Positions 37,698 to 47,093 of a DNA stretch of 64,000 nt are shown in pieces. The position numbers were made by a program, and so were the translations under genes. The notes below the pieces were generated by a model that had not been told where the DNA came from, ran no database searches, and worked only from the letters and a program-made list of their open reading frames with translations. The stretch comes from Celeribacter marinus (GTDB taxonomy: Bacteria; Pseudomonadota; Alphaproteobacteria; Rhodobacterales; Rhodobacteraceae). The stretch's first letter is position 1. Every line of letters starts with the position of its first letter. Location: the NCBI RefSeq assembly GCF_001308265.1, contig NZ_CP012023.1, forward strand, positions 2,742,932 to 2,806,931. The letters run 5' to 3'.

Positions 37698-38202
37698 CTG
37701 TGTACTCCTTGTGCATCTTGCATGACAATTTGAATGGCTGTGTCGTGGCTCATGCGCCCCGTCCGTGCACCATTCGTCTCTCTCGCGCGCAGGTTAAACT
37801 TAACACGCAGAACACTCTGTGTCAGCGCATATGATCACATTCCTATAGACACAGTGCGGGAATGATGATTCTCTTTAAGGGCTGCGCTTTTGGATCTCAG
37901 CCCCGTCGTATTTACTATAAATACGCTGAGAATATCCGTAGATTCACCGCCCTCGCGCCATATATTTTGCACAATTGGGTGAGTCGCAGACTGGCTTTCG
38001 ACACAATTGATATTGTATTTTTTATTAACCATAACAATCACTTGCTTCGCCCTTAACGACGATGCTTAAAATTGTTTCGACTGATGAACAGCCCCCTTCG
38101 CCGCGCTGCCTCTCGGTCACGTTGCGCGCAAAACGCCGCTTGTCACTTCCAGAATGGATCACCGCCACACGTGTGTGGCATGCGTTGGAAAGGACTTCGA
38201 TC
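37698..38202. other. Intergenic region between the rhodanese and CtrA-like regulator genes
   Basis: This 505-base divergent region holds the promoters of both flanking genes. It is AT-rich from about 37830 to 38060. TTAACCAT (38025-38032) matches the 8-base CtrA half-site known from Caulobacter, next to the CtrA-like gene. Short open frames here on both strands have no ribosome sites or recognisable content. Confidence 0.45.
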
Positions 38203-38898
38203 ATGCGCGTACTTCTCGCTGAAACAAACTGGAACGCTATGACTGCGGGCGCTGGCCTTGCGGACACTGGCTTGCTTGTCACACGCGTCAATGATGGCAC
38301 AGAATTGTTGGAGTTCGCCAAATTCGGGGAGCAAAGTGCGATCGTGTTCGATCTGGATATTCCCGACATGGACGGACATAAATTGCTCGCCGATCTGCGC
38401 GAGCGTCATCCCCTGATGCCGATCTATGTTTTGTCCCACACCGAAGATTGGGACGCCCGTAGTCGCGCCTATGAGTTGGGCGCGGATGTCGTCCTGACGG
38501 GTGACGTAGACCCCTATTTTCTCGCCGCTCAAATCAAAGCTGCGGTACGGCGCACATCGGGATATTCCTCCGCCCTTTTGAAAGTTGGGTCGATGACACT
38601 CGACACCGACCTCAACCGCGCGAGTATTGGCAGCAACACCTTGCATCTCACACGCAAGGAATACGAAATCCTCGAAATGCTCGTGCTCAACCGCGACCGC
38701 CTGGTGACCCGAGAGGCGTTCATGGCCCATTTGTATGCTTGGGATGACGAGCCGGATGCGCGGATCATCAACGTGTATCTATCGCGTATTCGCCAGCAAA
38801 TCGAGTCCTGTGGGGGAGAGGCCGACATGTTGGAAACGGTTTGGGGGCTTGGCTATCGCATTTCCGAGCAAGCCCGCTCACAGGGTGTTGCAGCATAA
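38203..38898 (+). CDS. OmpR/CtrA-like response regulator with atypical receiver
   Basis: A 231-residue transcription factor. The N-terminal receiver keeps a phospho-acceptor aspartate in 'AIVFDLDIPDMDG'. The acidic pair is replaced by 'LLAETNWN', and the conserved lysine position reads 'VLTGDVD', so normal phosphorylation is doubtful. The C-terminal winged helix, 'LTRKEYEILEMLVLNRDRLVTREAFMAHLY' followed by 'RIINVYLSRIRQQIE' and 'TVWGLGYRI', is very close to CtrA. Flagellar regulators FtcR/Rem of alphaproteobacteria share both traits. ATG 38203 has GGAAAGGA upstream, and the longer frame from 38062 is rejected. Confidence 0.82.
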   Translation: MRVLLAETNWNAMTAGAGLADTGLLVTRVNDGTELLEFAKFGEQSAIVFDLDIPDMDGHKLLADLRERHPLMPIYVLSHTEDWDARSRAYELGADVVLTGDVDPYFLAAQIKAAVRRTSGYSSALLKVGSMTLDTDLNRASIGSNTLHLTRKEYEILEMLVLNRDRLVTREAFMAHLYAWDDEPDARIINVYLSRIRQQIESCGGEADMLETVWGLGYRISEQARSQGVAA

Positions 38899-38932
38899 AA
38901 CGGGACGCCTGACGATCACACTCGATCTGGCA

Positions 38933-39508
38933 TCACGCCAATCCCGCCGCACCATTTTTGAGAATGACGGGCACGATAATCTGCTCCTCGTCATCCAGAT
39001 GCCGATGTAGCATACGCGCAAACCCCGCACACTCGCGCCCGAAACGAACGGTGTGTTCCCGCGCGCGATCATCATCGCCTTCGGACAGGACCGCATTCGC
39101 AGATCGTGCAAACCGGTCCAACAAACCATCCATCGCATGGTGATCACGGTCAAGAATCTCAAACCCGCGCTCCAACCGGGCATCCAATCCCTTTAGAATT
39201 GGAAAATAGTGCCCGTCTTCGATCTGATGGTGACCGTGAAGCCCCTGAACCAAATTGCTACCGTACCGGCCCAATCGCTTGGCATAGGTTTGCGGATCAA
39301 TTGAACGATCTATGCGCGCCTGCACATCCGCCTCTAACAGGCCGAGCACGTTGCGAAACATCATATGCCGTTCCAACCAAAACGCCACAAGCCCCGAAAA
39401 ATTCGGATGCGCCTCCCATCCCGCTTTTGGATAGTCGGCCAACAGCACCTGAAGCGCCTCGGGCAAGCCCTCACGGCTGTCTAATGGATAATCATCTGGC
39501 GTGTTCAT
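38933..39508 (-). CDS. Hemerythrin domain protein
   Basis: A 191-residue four-helix bundle. The iron ligands are visible as 'GHHQIEDGHYFPIL' (near 95), 'LDRDHHAMDGLL' (near 120) and 'MLHRHLDDEEQIIVPVIL' (near 165). Such proteins bind a di-iron centre and sense or store O2 or NO, or protect from oxidants. It converges with the CtrA-like regulator gene with only 34 bases between the stops. No output domain is present. Confidence 0.87.
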   Translation of the reverse strand: MNTPDDYPLDSREGLPEALQVLLADYPKAGWEAHPNFSGLVAFWLERHMMFRNVLGLLEADVQARIDRSIDPQTYAKRLGRYGSNLVQGLHGHHQIEDGHYFPILKGLDARLERGFEILDRDHHAMDGLLDRFARSANAVLSEGDDDRAREHTVRFGRECAGFARMLHRHLDDEEQIIVPVILKNGAAGLA

Positions 39509-39599
39509 ATCTGCAACTTACGCGCGGACGCCGCCACAGGCTACTGCGCAAAATTTCACATAGCGATGTCGCAACCGCACACTCCTATGCCACACAATA

Positions 39600-39627
39600 G
39601 GGCCAACCCACAGCAATGGATTGGCCC
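39600..39627. terminator. Hairpin between hemerythrin and beta-helix genes
   Basis: GGGCCAA (39600-39606) pairs with TTGGCCC (39621-39627). The T-run (39631-39635) lies on the plus-strand side, whereas the gene ending here (beta-helix, stop at 39653) is on the minus strand. It may still stop that transcript through stem strength. Confidence 0.5.
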
Positions 39628-39652
39628 CGCTTTTTAAGATAGTCAAACAGAC

Positions 39653-41944
39653 CTAGATCGGGCGATCCATCCGCACAGACATTTGAACCGTGCCACGTGT
39701 GGCTTGCGGAAAGGTCAGGCGGATCTGGTTCGAACTCGTCCCATAGTTGGACGTGACATAGGGCATCGCGGATGCCGTTTGTCCGCTGCTGTCCGTCATC
39801 TCGCCATTGAACACGATGCTCTCCACCGTGCGCGCCCATCCCCCGAATGGCAGATACTCGGACGGATCAAGAACCCAGTTCTCCGATGCTGTTGCTTGTG
39901 TGAAATCGAGCGAGACCGGATTGAACGTCAACTCGGAAATTCCGTTGAACGTATTGCCCTCAAACACGATATTTCGCATCCGCCCATAGTCCAGATCCGC
40001 AAACGTTGTATCCACATGGTCGATGCGGTCCAAAAAGCCGTTGATCGCCTTGAACGTGTTGCCCTGCACCGACATCCCGTTGATGAAATGGCCCGATCCG
40101 CGTGGCGTAAACACAATGAATGACGTCCATGGCGCCGCATCGGTCGCAACAAAAATATTGCCCGTAATCGTCAGCCCCCCGAATGAGAACTCGGAGCTAA
40201 AGTCAGGCGCAATATCATGTTCGTTGGTCATCTCGACAAAGCAGTTGTCGATGTAGTTCCCCGTAATGATGGATTTGACGTTCATCGCGGTGAACACCAG
40301 ACCGGCCACGCGCGGACTGTCGGATTGATAGTCCCCTTGGAACCAATGATTGCCCACAAACAGGTTGCCCGTGCCCGCCAAAACCGCCGTGTGACCGAAC
40401 AACACAAACCGGTTATTGCGAATTTTGGGATCGTTGGCATTGACGTTAAACGCCACAGACGTGCGTTGATCCGCGTCGACCCCCCCCTCGTTGGAAACGA
40501 ACTGACAGCCATCAATCGTGAGGTTCTGACAGGCCCGCCCGATGGAGGTAATCCCGCGCTGAAGCGGTGATTTGATGTGACTGTCTTTGAAGGCAAATGA
40601 AATCCCTTCGGGGGCCAACATAATGCCAGATGCGTGGCCATTACACAAAAACTCCACCTCGATAATCTCAAGCTGCGACAGTTTGGTGAAGCCTGAAAAA
40701 TCGAGCACGTATTGATTGCGCGTGAACGTGTAGCTTTGATTTGCGCTGGCATCCCAAAGCGGCAGGCTCAACTCCAACGTCTGTGCGCCGACATTGACCG
40801 ATTTGACATAGACCTCGCGCCCGACGCCGCTCCCCGTGATGAGACTGCCAACTTGGATATTCGCAATATTGGCGACATCCGTTAGCTCGAACTCATTGGC
40901 CGTGGAATAGCGCGCCTGCGAGGACACGCTCACCGCATCCCAATTGGGCGAGGCCTGAACGTTGAATTGCCCGTTGTAGATTTTGCGGCGCGTGGCAAAG
41001 GTGTTTTTGTTGCTCACAACAGCATGCATATCAATCGGCGCATCAATTTCAATGCGCCGGCCACATAGATCAAGCGCCTCATGATCAGTAAAGTTCAACA
41101 ACGCCTGAAACGCCTTTTTGAACGCCAAAACTTCGTCGCCGAATGCATCGATATAGGTGTTGAGATGATACCCGCGCCGCAGCGCCAAATAGGCCTCATC
41201 AGGCATCACCACAGTGCCCTCAAAGATCGGTTCATGCACAAGGCTTAGATTGGACCCGATATAATACGTCCCCGCAGGCGCAATAATTTTGCGACCGTTC
41301 GCGGCATTATCCGCCGCCTCGAACGCATCCGCGCAATCGCTCACGCCATCGCCGACCGCGCCGTAGTCACGCACGTCGATCACACCGCTACTTTGTGCAA
41401 AAAAGAAGGCCGACACATCCTCAATTCGAATATCGTCAATCCGCACCGTGCCACCGTTGGCGCCGGTTAGATCAAGGCCGAAATGGCCGTATGCGGCATC
41501 CAAACCCCAAACCATATCGACGCCACCGCGCGCACCAGAGCCCACAATGGCAGAGACTTCGACAACCTCACCATACGCCGTAAGCGCCACCTCGGGGCCG
41601 GTTTCTGTCACGCCCGAAACGTGATTGCTGGCGGCATTGCCCGCCCATCCCGCAATGCGCACGTTGGGCAAATTGCCCGAAATTGCCTTGATCCGCGCGG
41701 TGATGCGCAGATACACCCCCGGCAACAACGGCGTCTCGCCCGTATAGCGCAGCTTGGTCACTGTCGTTTGCTTGGTGATTTCAATCGCGCCGCCAAAATC
41801 ACCGTCCGCAGGGACAAACGCGGCATTGCCAACGCTATCATATGTGATGGACCCTGACGTCCCGTCCTCGGTGGACCACACGTCCAATCCGTTTGCAAAT
41901 GCTGGCGGCATTAGCGCCAATCCGTCTGTAATGGCCTTGTTCAT
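39653..41944 (-). CDS. Right-handed parallel beta-helix protein (pectate-lyase/tailspike-like)
   Basis: A 763-residue protein without a clear signal peptide. Residues about 20-170 form a beta-rich carbohydrate-binding-like domain. 'GVIDVRDYGAVGDGVSDCADAFEAADNAANG' near 190 is the typical entry of a GH28-related/Pectate_lyase_3 helix. Repeated 'IxGNxF'-like rungs follow (for example 'LTIDGCQFVSNEGG', 'GLTITGNIFVATD', 'NIVFEGNTFNG'). ATG 41944 is chosen for AAGGGG five bases upstream. Its fold is shared by polysaccharide lyases, hydrolases and phage tailspikes. No other phage or polysaccharide genes lie nearby, so its substrate and location are unknown. Confidence 0.75.
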   Translation of the reverse strand: MNKAITDGLALMPPAFANGLDVWSTEDGTSGSITYDSVGNAAFVPADGDFGGAIEITKQTTVTKLRYTGETPLLPGVYLRITARIKAISGNLPNVRIAGWAGNAASNHVSGVTETGPEVALTAYGEVVEVSAIVGSGARGGVDMVWGLDAAYGHFGLDLTGANGGTVRIDDIRIEDVSAFFFAQSSGVIDVRDYGAVGDGVSDCADAFEAADNAANGRKIIAPAGTYYIGSNLSLVHEPIFEGTVVMPDEAYLALRRGYHLNTYIDAFGDEVLAFKKAFQALLNFTDHEALDLCGRRIEIDAPIDMHAVVSNKNTFATRRKIYNGQFNVQASPNWDAVSVSSQARYSTANEFELTDVANIANIQVGSLITGSGVGREVYVKSVNVGAQTLELSLPLWDASANQSYTFTRNQYVLDFSGFTKLSQLEIIEVEFLCNGHASGIMLAPEGISFAFKDSHIKSPLQRGITSIGRACQNLTIDGCQFVSNEGGVDADQRTSVAFNVNANDPKIRNNRFVLFGHTAVLAGTGNLFVGNHWFQGDYQSDSPRVAGLVFTAMNVKSIITGNYIDNCFVEMTNEHDIAPDFSSEFSFGGLTITGNIFVATDAAPWTSFIVFTPRGSGHFINGMSVQGNTFKAINGFLDRIDHVDTTFADLDYGRMRNIVFEGNTFNGISELTFNPVSLDFTQATASENWVLDPSEYLPFGGWARTVESIVFNGEMTDSSGQTASAMPYVTSNYGTSSNQIRLTFPQATRGTVQMSVRMDRPI

Positions 41945-42101
41945 CCGAACCCCTTTCGCATCCAAAAGGCACCATGACGTCTGACGCCCATAGCAATGCC
42001 ATGACCCTCAGAGCACATGTCCTAAGATGAAAAACAGATAACGGATCGAGTTTACCCCACCCTTATACAGGCGTGCGGCGCAAAGGCGTTTGGCGCAACG
42101 C

Positions 42102-42500
42102 TTAGACTGCGGCGTCAGGCATCTCCACGGGGCGCACCCCGTTGATTTTCCAACCCGCCCCCGTCTCGATCATATCGTATTCGAACGCCTGCGTGGCTCC
42201 GGTGTCGTCGGTGATCACGACCACTTGCTGCACCTGCCCATCGCGCGTTGTCCGGCTTGAAAACCGTGCATCCGCATTGTTCCAGATCGGCGCATATCCC
42301 ATCTCGACCATCGCCGCAAAAGTGCGCGGATCACGCATTTGCCGATGAATCATCGGACTTGCCTGTTCCCACGCCGTGCCAATATCGCGCGCGATAAAGG
42401 CGTCGAGTTGTCGCTCGATCACATCCGTGACCGCATCGGCCAGCGCCGAAAACGGCACAAAGACCATGACAATGGCGGCAAATAGATTTCGGTTCACCAT
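42102..42500 (-). CDS. DUF4864 exported protein
   Basis: A 132-residue protein with a signal peptide (about 1-21, 'LFAAIVMVFVPFSALA'). The mature part 'VIERQLDAFIARDIGTAWEQASPMI' and 'VVVITDDTGATQAFEYDMIETGAGWKINGVR' fits DUF4864, a SnoaL/NTF2-like periplasmic family of unknown role common in this group of bacteria. ATG 42500 follows GGAGGG at eight bases. Confidence 0.85.
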   Translation of the reverse strand: MVNRNLFAAIVMVFVPFSALADAVTDVIERQLDAFIARDIGTAWEQASPMIHRQMRDPRTFAAMVEMGYAPIWNNADARFSSRTTRDGQVQQVVVITDDTGATQAFEYDMIETGAGWKINGVRPVEMPDAAV

Positions 42501-42588
42501 GTGAAAAACCCTCCGTGTGCTACATGATTTACGTAGCGCCACGAAGGGTTGGATCAAACTTACACCGTATTCGACGTGCCCATAGGCG

Positions 42589-44232
42589 TTAAGACAACTC
42601 GCCCGCCAGACCTTTTTCGATCAGCGCAATACTGTCCTCAACGCCGTAAAGCGCCATGAACGAGCCGAACCGTGGGCCTTGTGATTGCCCCAAAAGCACC
42701 TCATAGAGCGCCTTGAACCACTCGCGCAAATTGGAAAATTCGTGGTTCGTTCCCACCGCGAACACAATCGTTTGCAAAAAATCACCATCGGCAAAATTCA
42801 CCTCGGGCAAAGCGTCCTGTGAGCCAACCGCAGCGTTCTTTTTGGCAATCTCGGCCAAAGCCGCCTCAGGGGATTTAAGGGCCGCAGCCAGATCAACCAT
42901 CGCGGCGCGCTCCGCATCCGTCGGTGCACGAAACGTCTTTTCGGGTTTCACAAAATCGTTGTAATAGCGCACCGCATAGCCCGCCGCCGCATCCAGTTGC
43001 GGGTTGGCCTCGGGCGAGGCATCAGGCGCGTAAGAGCGGATATAGCCCCAAAGCTGATCTTTCTCTTCTGCCCCTGCGACAGACGCCAGATTGAGCAACA
43101 TCGAGAACGGCACGACCATATCGGACACCGGCACGTCCGCGCCGTGGATGTGGTAGACGGGGTTGGCCACTTGCTGCGCCACGTCTTGTGTCGGATAGGC
43201 GCGCAATTGCTGATGATACTCGTCCATCGCGCGCGGGATCACATCGAAATGCATCCGTTTCGCGGTCTTTGGCTTTTGGAACATGAAATAGCTCAGGCTC
43301 TCGGTCGAGGCATAAGACAGCCACTCGTCGATCGACAATCCATTGCCCTTGGTCTTTGAAATCTTCTCACCCGCGCTATCGAGGAAGAGCTCATAAGTGT
43401 AATTCTCGGGACGCTGACCGCCCAAGATATCGCAGATGCGGCCATAGATCGGCGCGTTGGTCGAGTGGTCTTTACCGAACATCTCGAAATCCACACCCAG
43501 CGCCGCCCAGCGCGCGCCAAAATCAGGCTTCCACTGCAATTTCACATTGCCGCCCGTCACGGGCAAGGTCCATTCGCGGCCATCTTCGTCGTCGAACGTG
43601 ATGGTGTAATCGTCGCGGTTCACCGACTTCATCGGCACATACAACACGCGGCCCGTCTCGGGATGGATCGGCAGGAAAATCGAATAGGTCGCCGCGCGCT
43701 CGTCGCGCAAGGACTTCAACATCACCTTCATCACGTCATCGTATTTGTCGACTGCGCGTTTGAGCACCTCATCGAACTTGCCCGATTTGTAATACTCGGT
43801 CGCGGAATAAAACTCGTAGTCGAACCCGAACGTGTCGAGGAACCGTTTGAGCATATCGTTGTTATGATCGCCAAAACTCGCATGCGTCCCAAACGGATCG
43901 GGCACAGATGTCAGCGGCTTTTGCGCGTGCTCGGCCAACATCTCTTGGTTCGGGACGTTCGATGGCACTTTGCGCATCCCGTCCATGTCATCGGAGAAAC
44001 AGATAAGACGCGTTGGCACATCCGACAGCACTTCGAACGCGCGGCGGATCATCGTCGTGCGCAACACTTCGCCAAATGTCCCCAAGTGCGGCAAGCCCGA
44101 TGGGCCATACCCCGTCTCAAATAGCACATAGCCCTTTTTATCCTTGGATTGCTCATACCGTTTGAGAACTTTACGGGCCTCTTCAAAGGGCCACGCTTTC
44201 GAGTTCATACCAGCGTCACGCAGGTCAGACAT
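42589..44232 (-). CDS. lysK: Lysyl-tRNA synthetase, class I
   Basis: A 547-residue class I LysRS, the archaeal-type enzyme found in many alphaproteobacteria instead of class II LysS. '[22 protein letters not shown]' near residue 42 contains the HIGH-equivalent, and '[10 protein letters not shown]' near 285 the KMSKS-equivalent. ATG 44232 follows AAGGATT; a longer frame to 44301 would prepend unrelated residues. It charges tRNA-Lys in the cytosol. Confidence 0.95.
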   Translation of the reverse strand: MSDLRDAGMNSKAWPFEEARKVLKRYEQSKDKKGYVLFETGYGPSGLPHLGTFGEVLRTTMIRRAFEVLSDVPTRLICFSDDMDGMRKVPSNVPNQEMLAEHAQKPLTSVPDPFGTHASFGDHNNDMLKRFLDTFGFDYEFYSATEYYKSGKFDEVLKRAVDKYDDVMKVMLKSLRDERAATYSIFLPIHPETGRVLYVPMKSVNRDDYTITFDDEDGREWTLPVTGGNVKLQWKPDFGARWAALGVDFEMFGKDHSTNAPIYGRICDILGGQRPENYTYELFLDSAGEKISKTKGNGLSIDEWLSYASTESLSYFMFQKPKTAKRMHFDVIPRAMDEYHQQLRAYPTQDVAQQVANPVYHIHGADVPVSDMVVPFSMLLNLASVAGAEEKDQLWGYIRSYAPDASPEANPQLDAAAGYAVRYYNDFVKPEKTFRAPTDAERAAMVDLAAALKSPEAALAEIAKKNAAVGSQDALPEVNFADGDFLQTIVFAVGTNHEFSNLREWFKALYEVLLGQSQGPRFGSFMALYGVEDSIALIEKGLAGELS

Positions 44233-44347
44233 ATCAAGCAATCCTTGTTTCTTTCGCGAGACACCCCCGCAAGGGTCGGTTCCTATTGCTCCAACCCGCA
44301 CTCGTCAATAATGTCTAACGGCAATCGACCTACAAAGGACCAAAATT

Positions 44348-44779
44348 ATGGCTGATCTCCCGCATTCCCTCACGCCCCAAGACTGTTTGGTGGCCACCAT
44401 GATCGCCGTGTCCCTGTCGGACGAGAACATGCGCACCTCGGAACTCGTGACAATTGAAACCATCGTCAACCACATGCCCGTGTTTGCCAACTTCGATCCC
44501 GACCGCATCAAAACCGTATCGTCCGTGGTCTTTGACCTGTTTGGCGAAGAGGACGGTTTGGACGCACTCTTCGGTCTGATCCGTGAAAACCTACCCGAGC
44601 CGCTCTTTGAAACCGCCTATGCTCTGGCCTGTGATGTCGCCGCCGCGGACGGTCATACCTATGAGGCAGAATTGCAAATGCTAGCCGAAATTCGCTATGA
44701 ATTGGCGATTGACCGGTTGCACGCGGCCGCTATCGAACGTGGCGCGCGCGCCCGCTATGCGACCTTGCCAAACGAATAA
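44348..44779 (+). CDS. TerB-family protein
   Basis: A 143-residue helical protein. 'CLVATMIAVSLSDENMRTSELVTIETIVNHM' and 'FETAYALACDVAAADGHTYEAELQMLAEI' are the two acidic helical halves of the TerB (tellurite resistance B-like) fold, which can bind metal ions. It is monocistronic, between convergent or divergent neighbours, and no other ter genes are present. A general stress or metal role is likely. Confidence 0.85.
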   Translation: MADLPHSLTPQDCLVATMIAVSLSDENMRTSELVTIETIVNHMPVFANFDPDRIKTVSSVVFDLFGEEDGLDALFGLIRENLPEPLFETAYALACDVAAADGHTYEAELQMLAEIRYELAIDRLHAAAIERGARARYATLPNE

Positions 44780-44792
44780 CGCGGGCCGCCGC

Positions 44793-46334
44793 TCAACTCG
44801 CGTAGATCATGCCCCATCGGTCCAAGAGTTGCTTTTGTAGCTTTTTGGCCGACGAATTGAATGTCTTGGCCCCGCGCGGCACTTCGTCACCCGCCGCCTT
44901 GGCGCGCGCACGTGCGGGTAAATCCGCCGCAAAAATCGCAAACGCCATACGCCGCCCATCCGGTCCCGTCACATATCCCGCCAAGGTCGACACGAAATCA
45001 AGCGTACCTGTCTTGGCAATCACACGCACGGGGTGATCCGGATCAACCTTTTTGCCCGTGGCATCGGGCATCGCGATGGATTTCAACAGCGGGCCGATCA
45101 GTGGCTCTATGCCGCGCGCCGCAAACAACCGCACCATATCGGAGGTCGACACATGGCTCTCCCCGCCCAACCCCGAGTGATCGACAAATGACAAATGCCG
45201 CATGCCAAGCCGCGCCTCGGCCCATGCATTCATCGCCGCAGCCGAGGATTTGAGCGTAACGGCCTCAGCCCCTCGCGCACCCACTCCCGCCCCCACCCGC
45301 GCCAATGTCGCCGATAACCCCAAAACCTCTGCCGTCAGGTTGGTCGAGTATAACAACATCTCTTTGACCATTTGCGCCAAAGGCGGGCTTTTATGTGTGG
45401 CAATTTGATTTCCCGTAGGCTTGCCCTCTGCCCGTTCGGCCTTGGGCAACGCAATCCCGTTTTGGCGCGCCACCGCCTGAAACACTTCACCCGCATAGAG
45501 CGCAGGCAAACGCACGGGCAACCACCGCGCCCCACCATTGCCAAGCGCCGACCGCGCCACGCTCCATTCATCGCGTCCCTGCCCCGCGTCCCAATCGAAC
45601 ACAGGCAAGTCGCGCGGCGCAATACGCATGGATGCAATGCGCACATCAGGCGCATAGCGCTCGGCGCGGGCATCCATTTTGACCGTGTAATCCGCCCCCG
45701 AGCGTTTCCATTCAAAATGCACGCGGTTGTAGTTCACGTTCAGGCCCGTGATCGTTGGATTATAGCCCGCATACTCCGTTTGTTGGTCGTCGATCTGCTC
45801 AATCCGTGGCAATGCACCATCCCAGATCAGGAACCGCCCCGTAACACCCGTGATCCCCGCCGCTCTCACGTTTGCGGCCAAGCCCGCGAGCATATCCGTG
45901 TCCAATGTCGGATCGCCGCCGCCCACCAGAATGAGATCGCCCTGAATCTTGCCCGCGTCCACCGGCCCTGTCGCATAGACCCGCGTCTCAAACGTGAACC
46001 CCGCGCCAAGCGTTTCGAGCGCATAAATCGATGTCACGGCCTTTGCAACGGACGCAGGAGGCAGGCGCAAAACGGGGTGGCGCGCCTCCAACATCTCACC
46101 CGTAGCGGCATCCGCCAAAGCGAACGAGACTTGCCCGGAAAGACCTGACGCCGCAATCAACGCCTCGGAACTGGCGATCGCCCGTTTGTGAAAGCCCGCA
46201 GGACGCGGACGGGGAAATGGCGAGGAGAACGACACAGCCGCGCTGTCTTGTCCCAACGCTGCGCCTGCAACGCCGCCCAAAAGCAACCCCAAGGCCGCAC
46301 GGCGGCTTACCAATTTCGATCGTGACTCGGACAT
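44793..46334 (-). CDS. dacB: D-alanyl-D-alanine carboxypeptidase/endopeptidase, PBP4 type
   Basis: A 513-residue periplasmic class C penicillin-binding protein. The N-terminus 'SRRAALGLLLGGVAGAALG' is a Tat-like signal peptide. The catalytic SxxK is 'SVAK' (S95, K98), the SxN motif is 'STNLTAEVLG' near 333, and the KTG motif is 'AKTGTLDF' near 440. It trims or opens peptidoglycan cross-links. The nadD gene lies 50 bases upstream on the same strand. Confidence 0.93.
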   Translation of the reverse strand: MSESRSKLVSRRAALGLLLGGVAGAALGQDSAAVSFSSPFPRPRPAGFHKRAIASSEALIAASGLSGQVSFALADAATGEMLEARHPVLRLPPASVAKAVTSIYALETLGAGFTFETRVYATGPVDAGKIQGDLILVGGGDPTLDTDMLAGLAANVRAAGITGVTGRFLIWDGALPRIEQIDDQQTEYAGYNPTITGLNVNYNRVHFEWKRSGADYTVKMDARAERYAPDVRIASMRIAPRDLPVFDWDAGQGRDEWSVARSALGNGGARWLPVRLPALYAGEVFQAVARQNGIALPKAERAEGKPTGNQIATHKSPPLAQMVKEMLLYSTNLTAEVLGLSATLARVGAGVGARGAEAVTLKSSAAAMNAWAEARLGMRHLSFVDHSGLGGESHVSTSDMVRLFAARGIEPLIGPLLKSIAMPDATGKKVDPDHPVRVIAKTGTLDFVSTLAGYVTGPDGRRMAFAIFAADLPARARAKAAGDEVPRGAKTFNSSAKKLQKQLLDRWGMIYAS

Positions 46335-46384
46335 GAGCGCGAGTTAACCGAGCCGCCATACAAAGGACAAGACCCTTTAGTGTG

Positions 46385-46993
46385 TCACGCGCGCGGCCAC
46401 TCGCCCGCATCGCGAATACGTGTTGAGGAGGCATCACTCATCGCGACATTGATAAAGCACCACGATGGCACACCGTGACGCCCCAAAAGCCGCGAGGCCC
46501 GCGCTGGTAATTTGGCATGTGCATAGGTCTGTGCAGCCACCGAATTGCGTGCGGCCCCCCGTGCACCGGGACGTGCAATGACCCCGACGGGTGTTGTCGC
46601 CATAATGCCGCGCCAATCCTGCCAGTGGTGAAACTGCGCGAGATTATCCGCCCCCATCAGCCACACGAACGTCACATCGGGATAAAGCGCGCGTAACGCA
46701 TCCAACGTGGCCGCCGTGTACCGCGTTCCCGTATATGTTTCGATATCCGTCACCGTGACACGGGGATGATCCATCACATCACGCGCGCGCTTTAGGCGCA
46801 TATCCATCGGGGCGGGTCCACGGTCCTTCAACGGGTTCGCAGGCGTCACAAGCCACCACACCGCATCCAATCCAAACCGCTTGAGTGCTGCGCGCGTAAT
46901 ATGGACATGCCCCTCATGGGCCGGATCAAACGATCCGCCAAGAAGGCCGATAACCTGACCACGGCGGGCCTGTGGGATTTGGTAGCGGTTCAT
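46385..46993 (-). CDS. nadD: Nicotinate-nucleotide adenylyltransferase
   Basis: A 202-residue nucleotidyltransferase of NAD synthesis, making deamido-NAD from nicotinate mononucleotide and ATP. '[17 protein letters not shown]' near residue 17 is the HxGH-type active site, '[16 protein letters not shown]' near 129 and 'DASSTRIRD' near 187 the other family motifs. The C-terminus ends soon after the SSTRIR motif, as in several alphaproteobacterial NadD proteins. Confidence 0.93.
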   Translation of the reverse strand: MNRYQIPQARRGQVIGLLGGSFDPAHEGHVHITRAALKRFGLDAVWWLVTPANPLKDRGPAPMDMRLKRARDVMDHPRVTVTDIETYTGTRYTAATLDALRALYPDVTFVWLMGADNLAQFHHWQDWRGIMATTPVGVIARPGARGAARNSVAAQTYAHAKLPARASRLLGRHGVPSWCFINVAMSDASSTRIRDAGEWPRA

Positions 46994-47093
46994 AGACTGA
47001 GGGTTTGGCGCTGGATCACAGGGGAGTCAACGGGGAGGTTGATCTACAACCGGCGCGCTCTTAGGGTTCTCAGGTGGTTAATGAGGATTTGAA

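Noticed and set aside
37835-38056. Small overlapping open frames on both strands in the AT-rich gap before the CtrA-like regulator
   Set aside because: No ribosome sites and no recognisable residues; the region fits a promoter better.
39653-41944. A prophage around the beta-helix protein
   Set aside because: Flanking genes are housekeeping or cellular (hemerythrin, DUF4864, lysK); no capsid, terminase, integrase or lysis gene is present.
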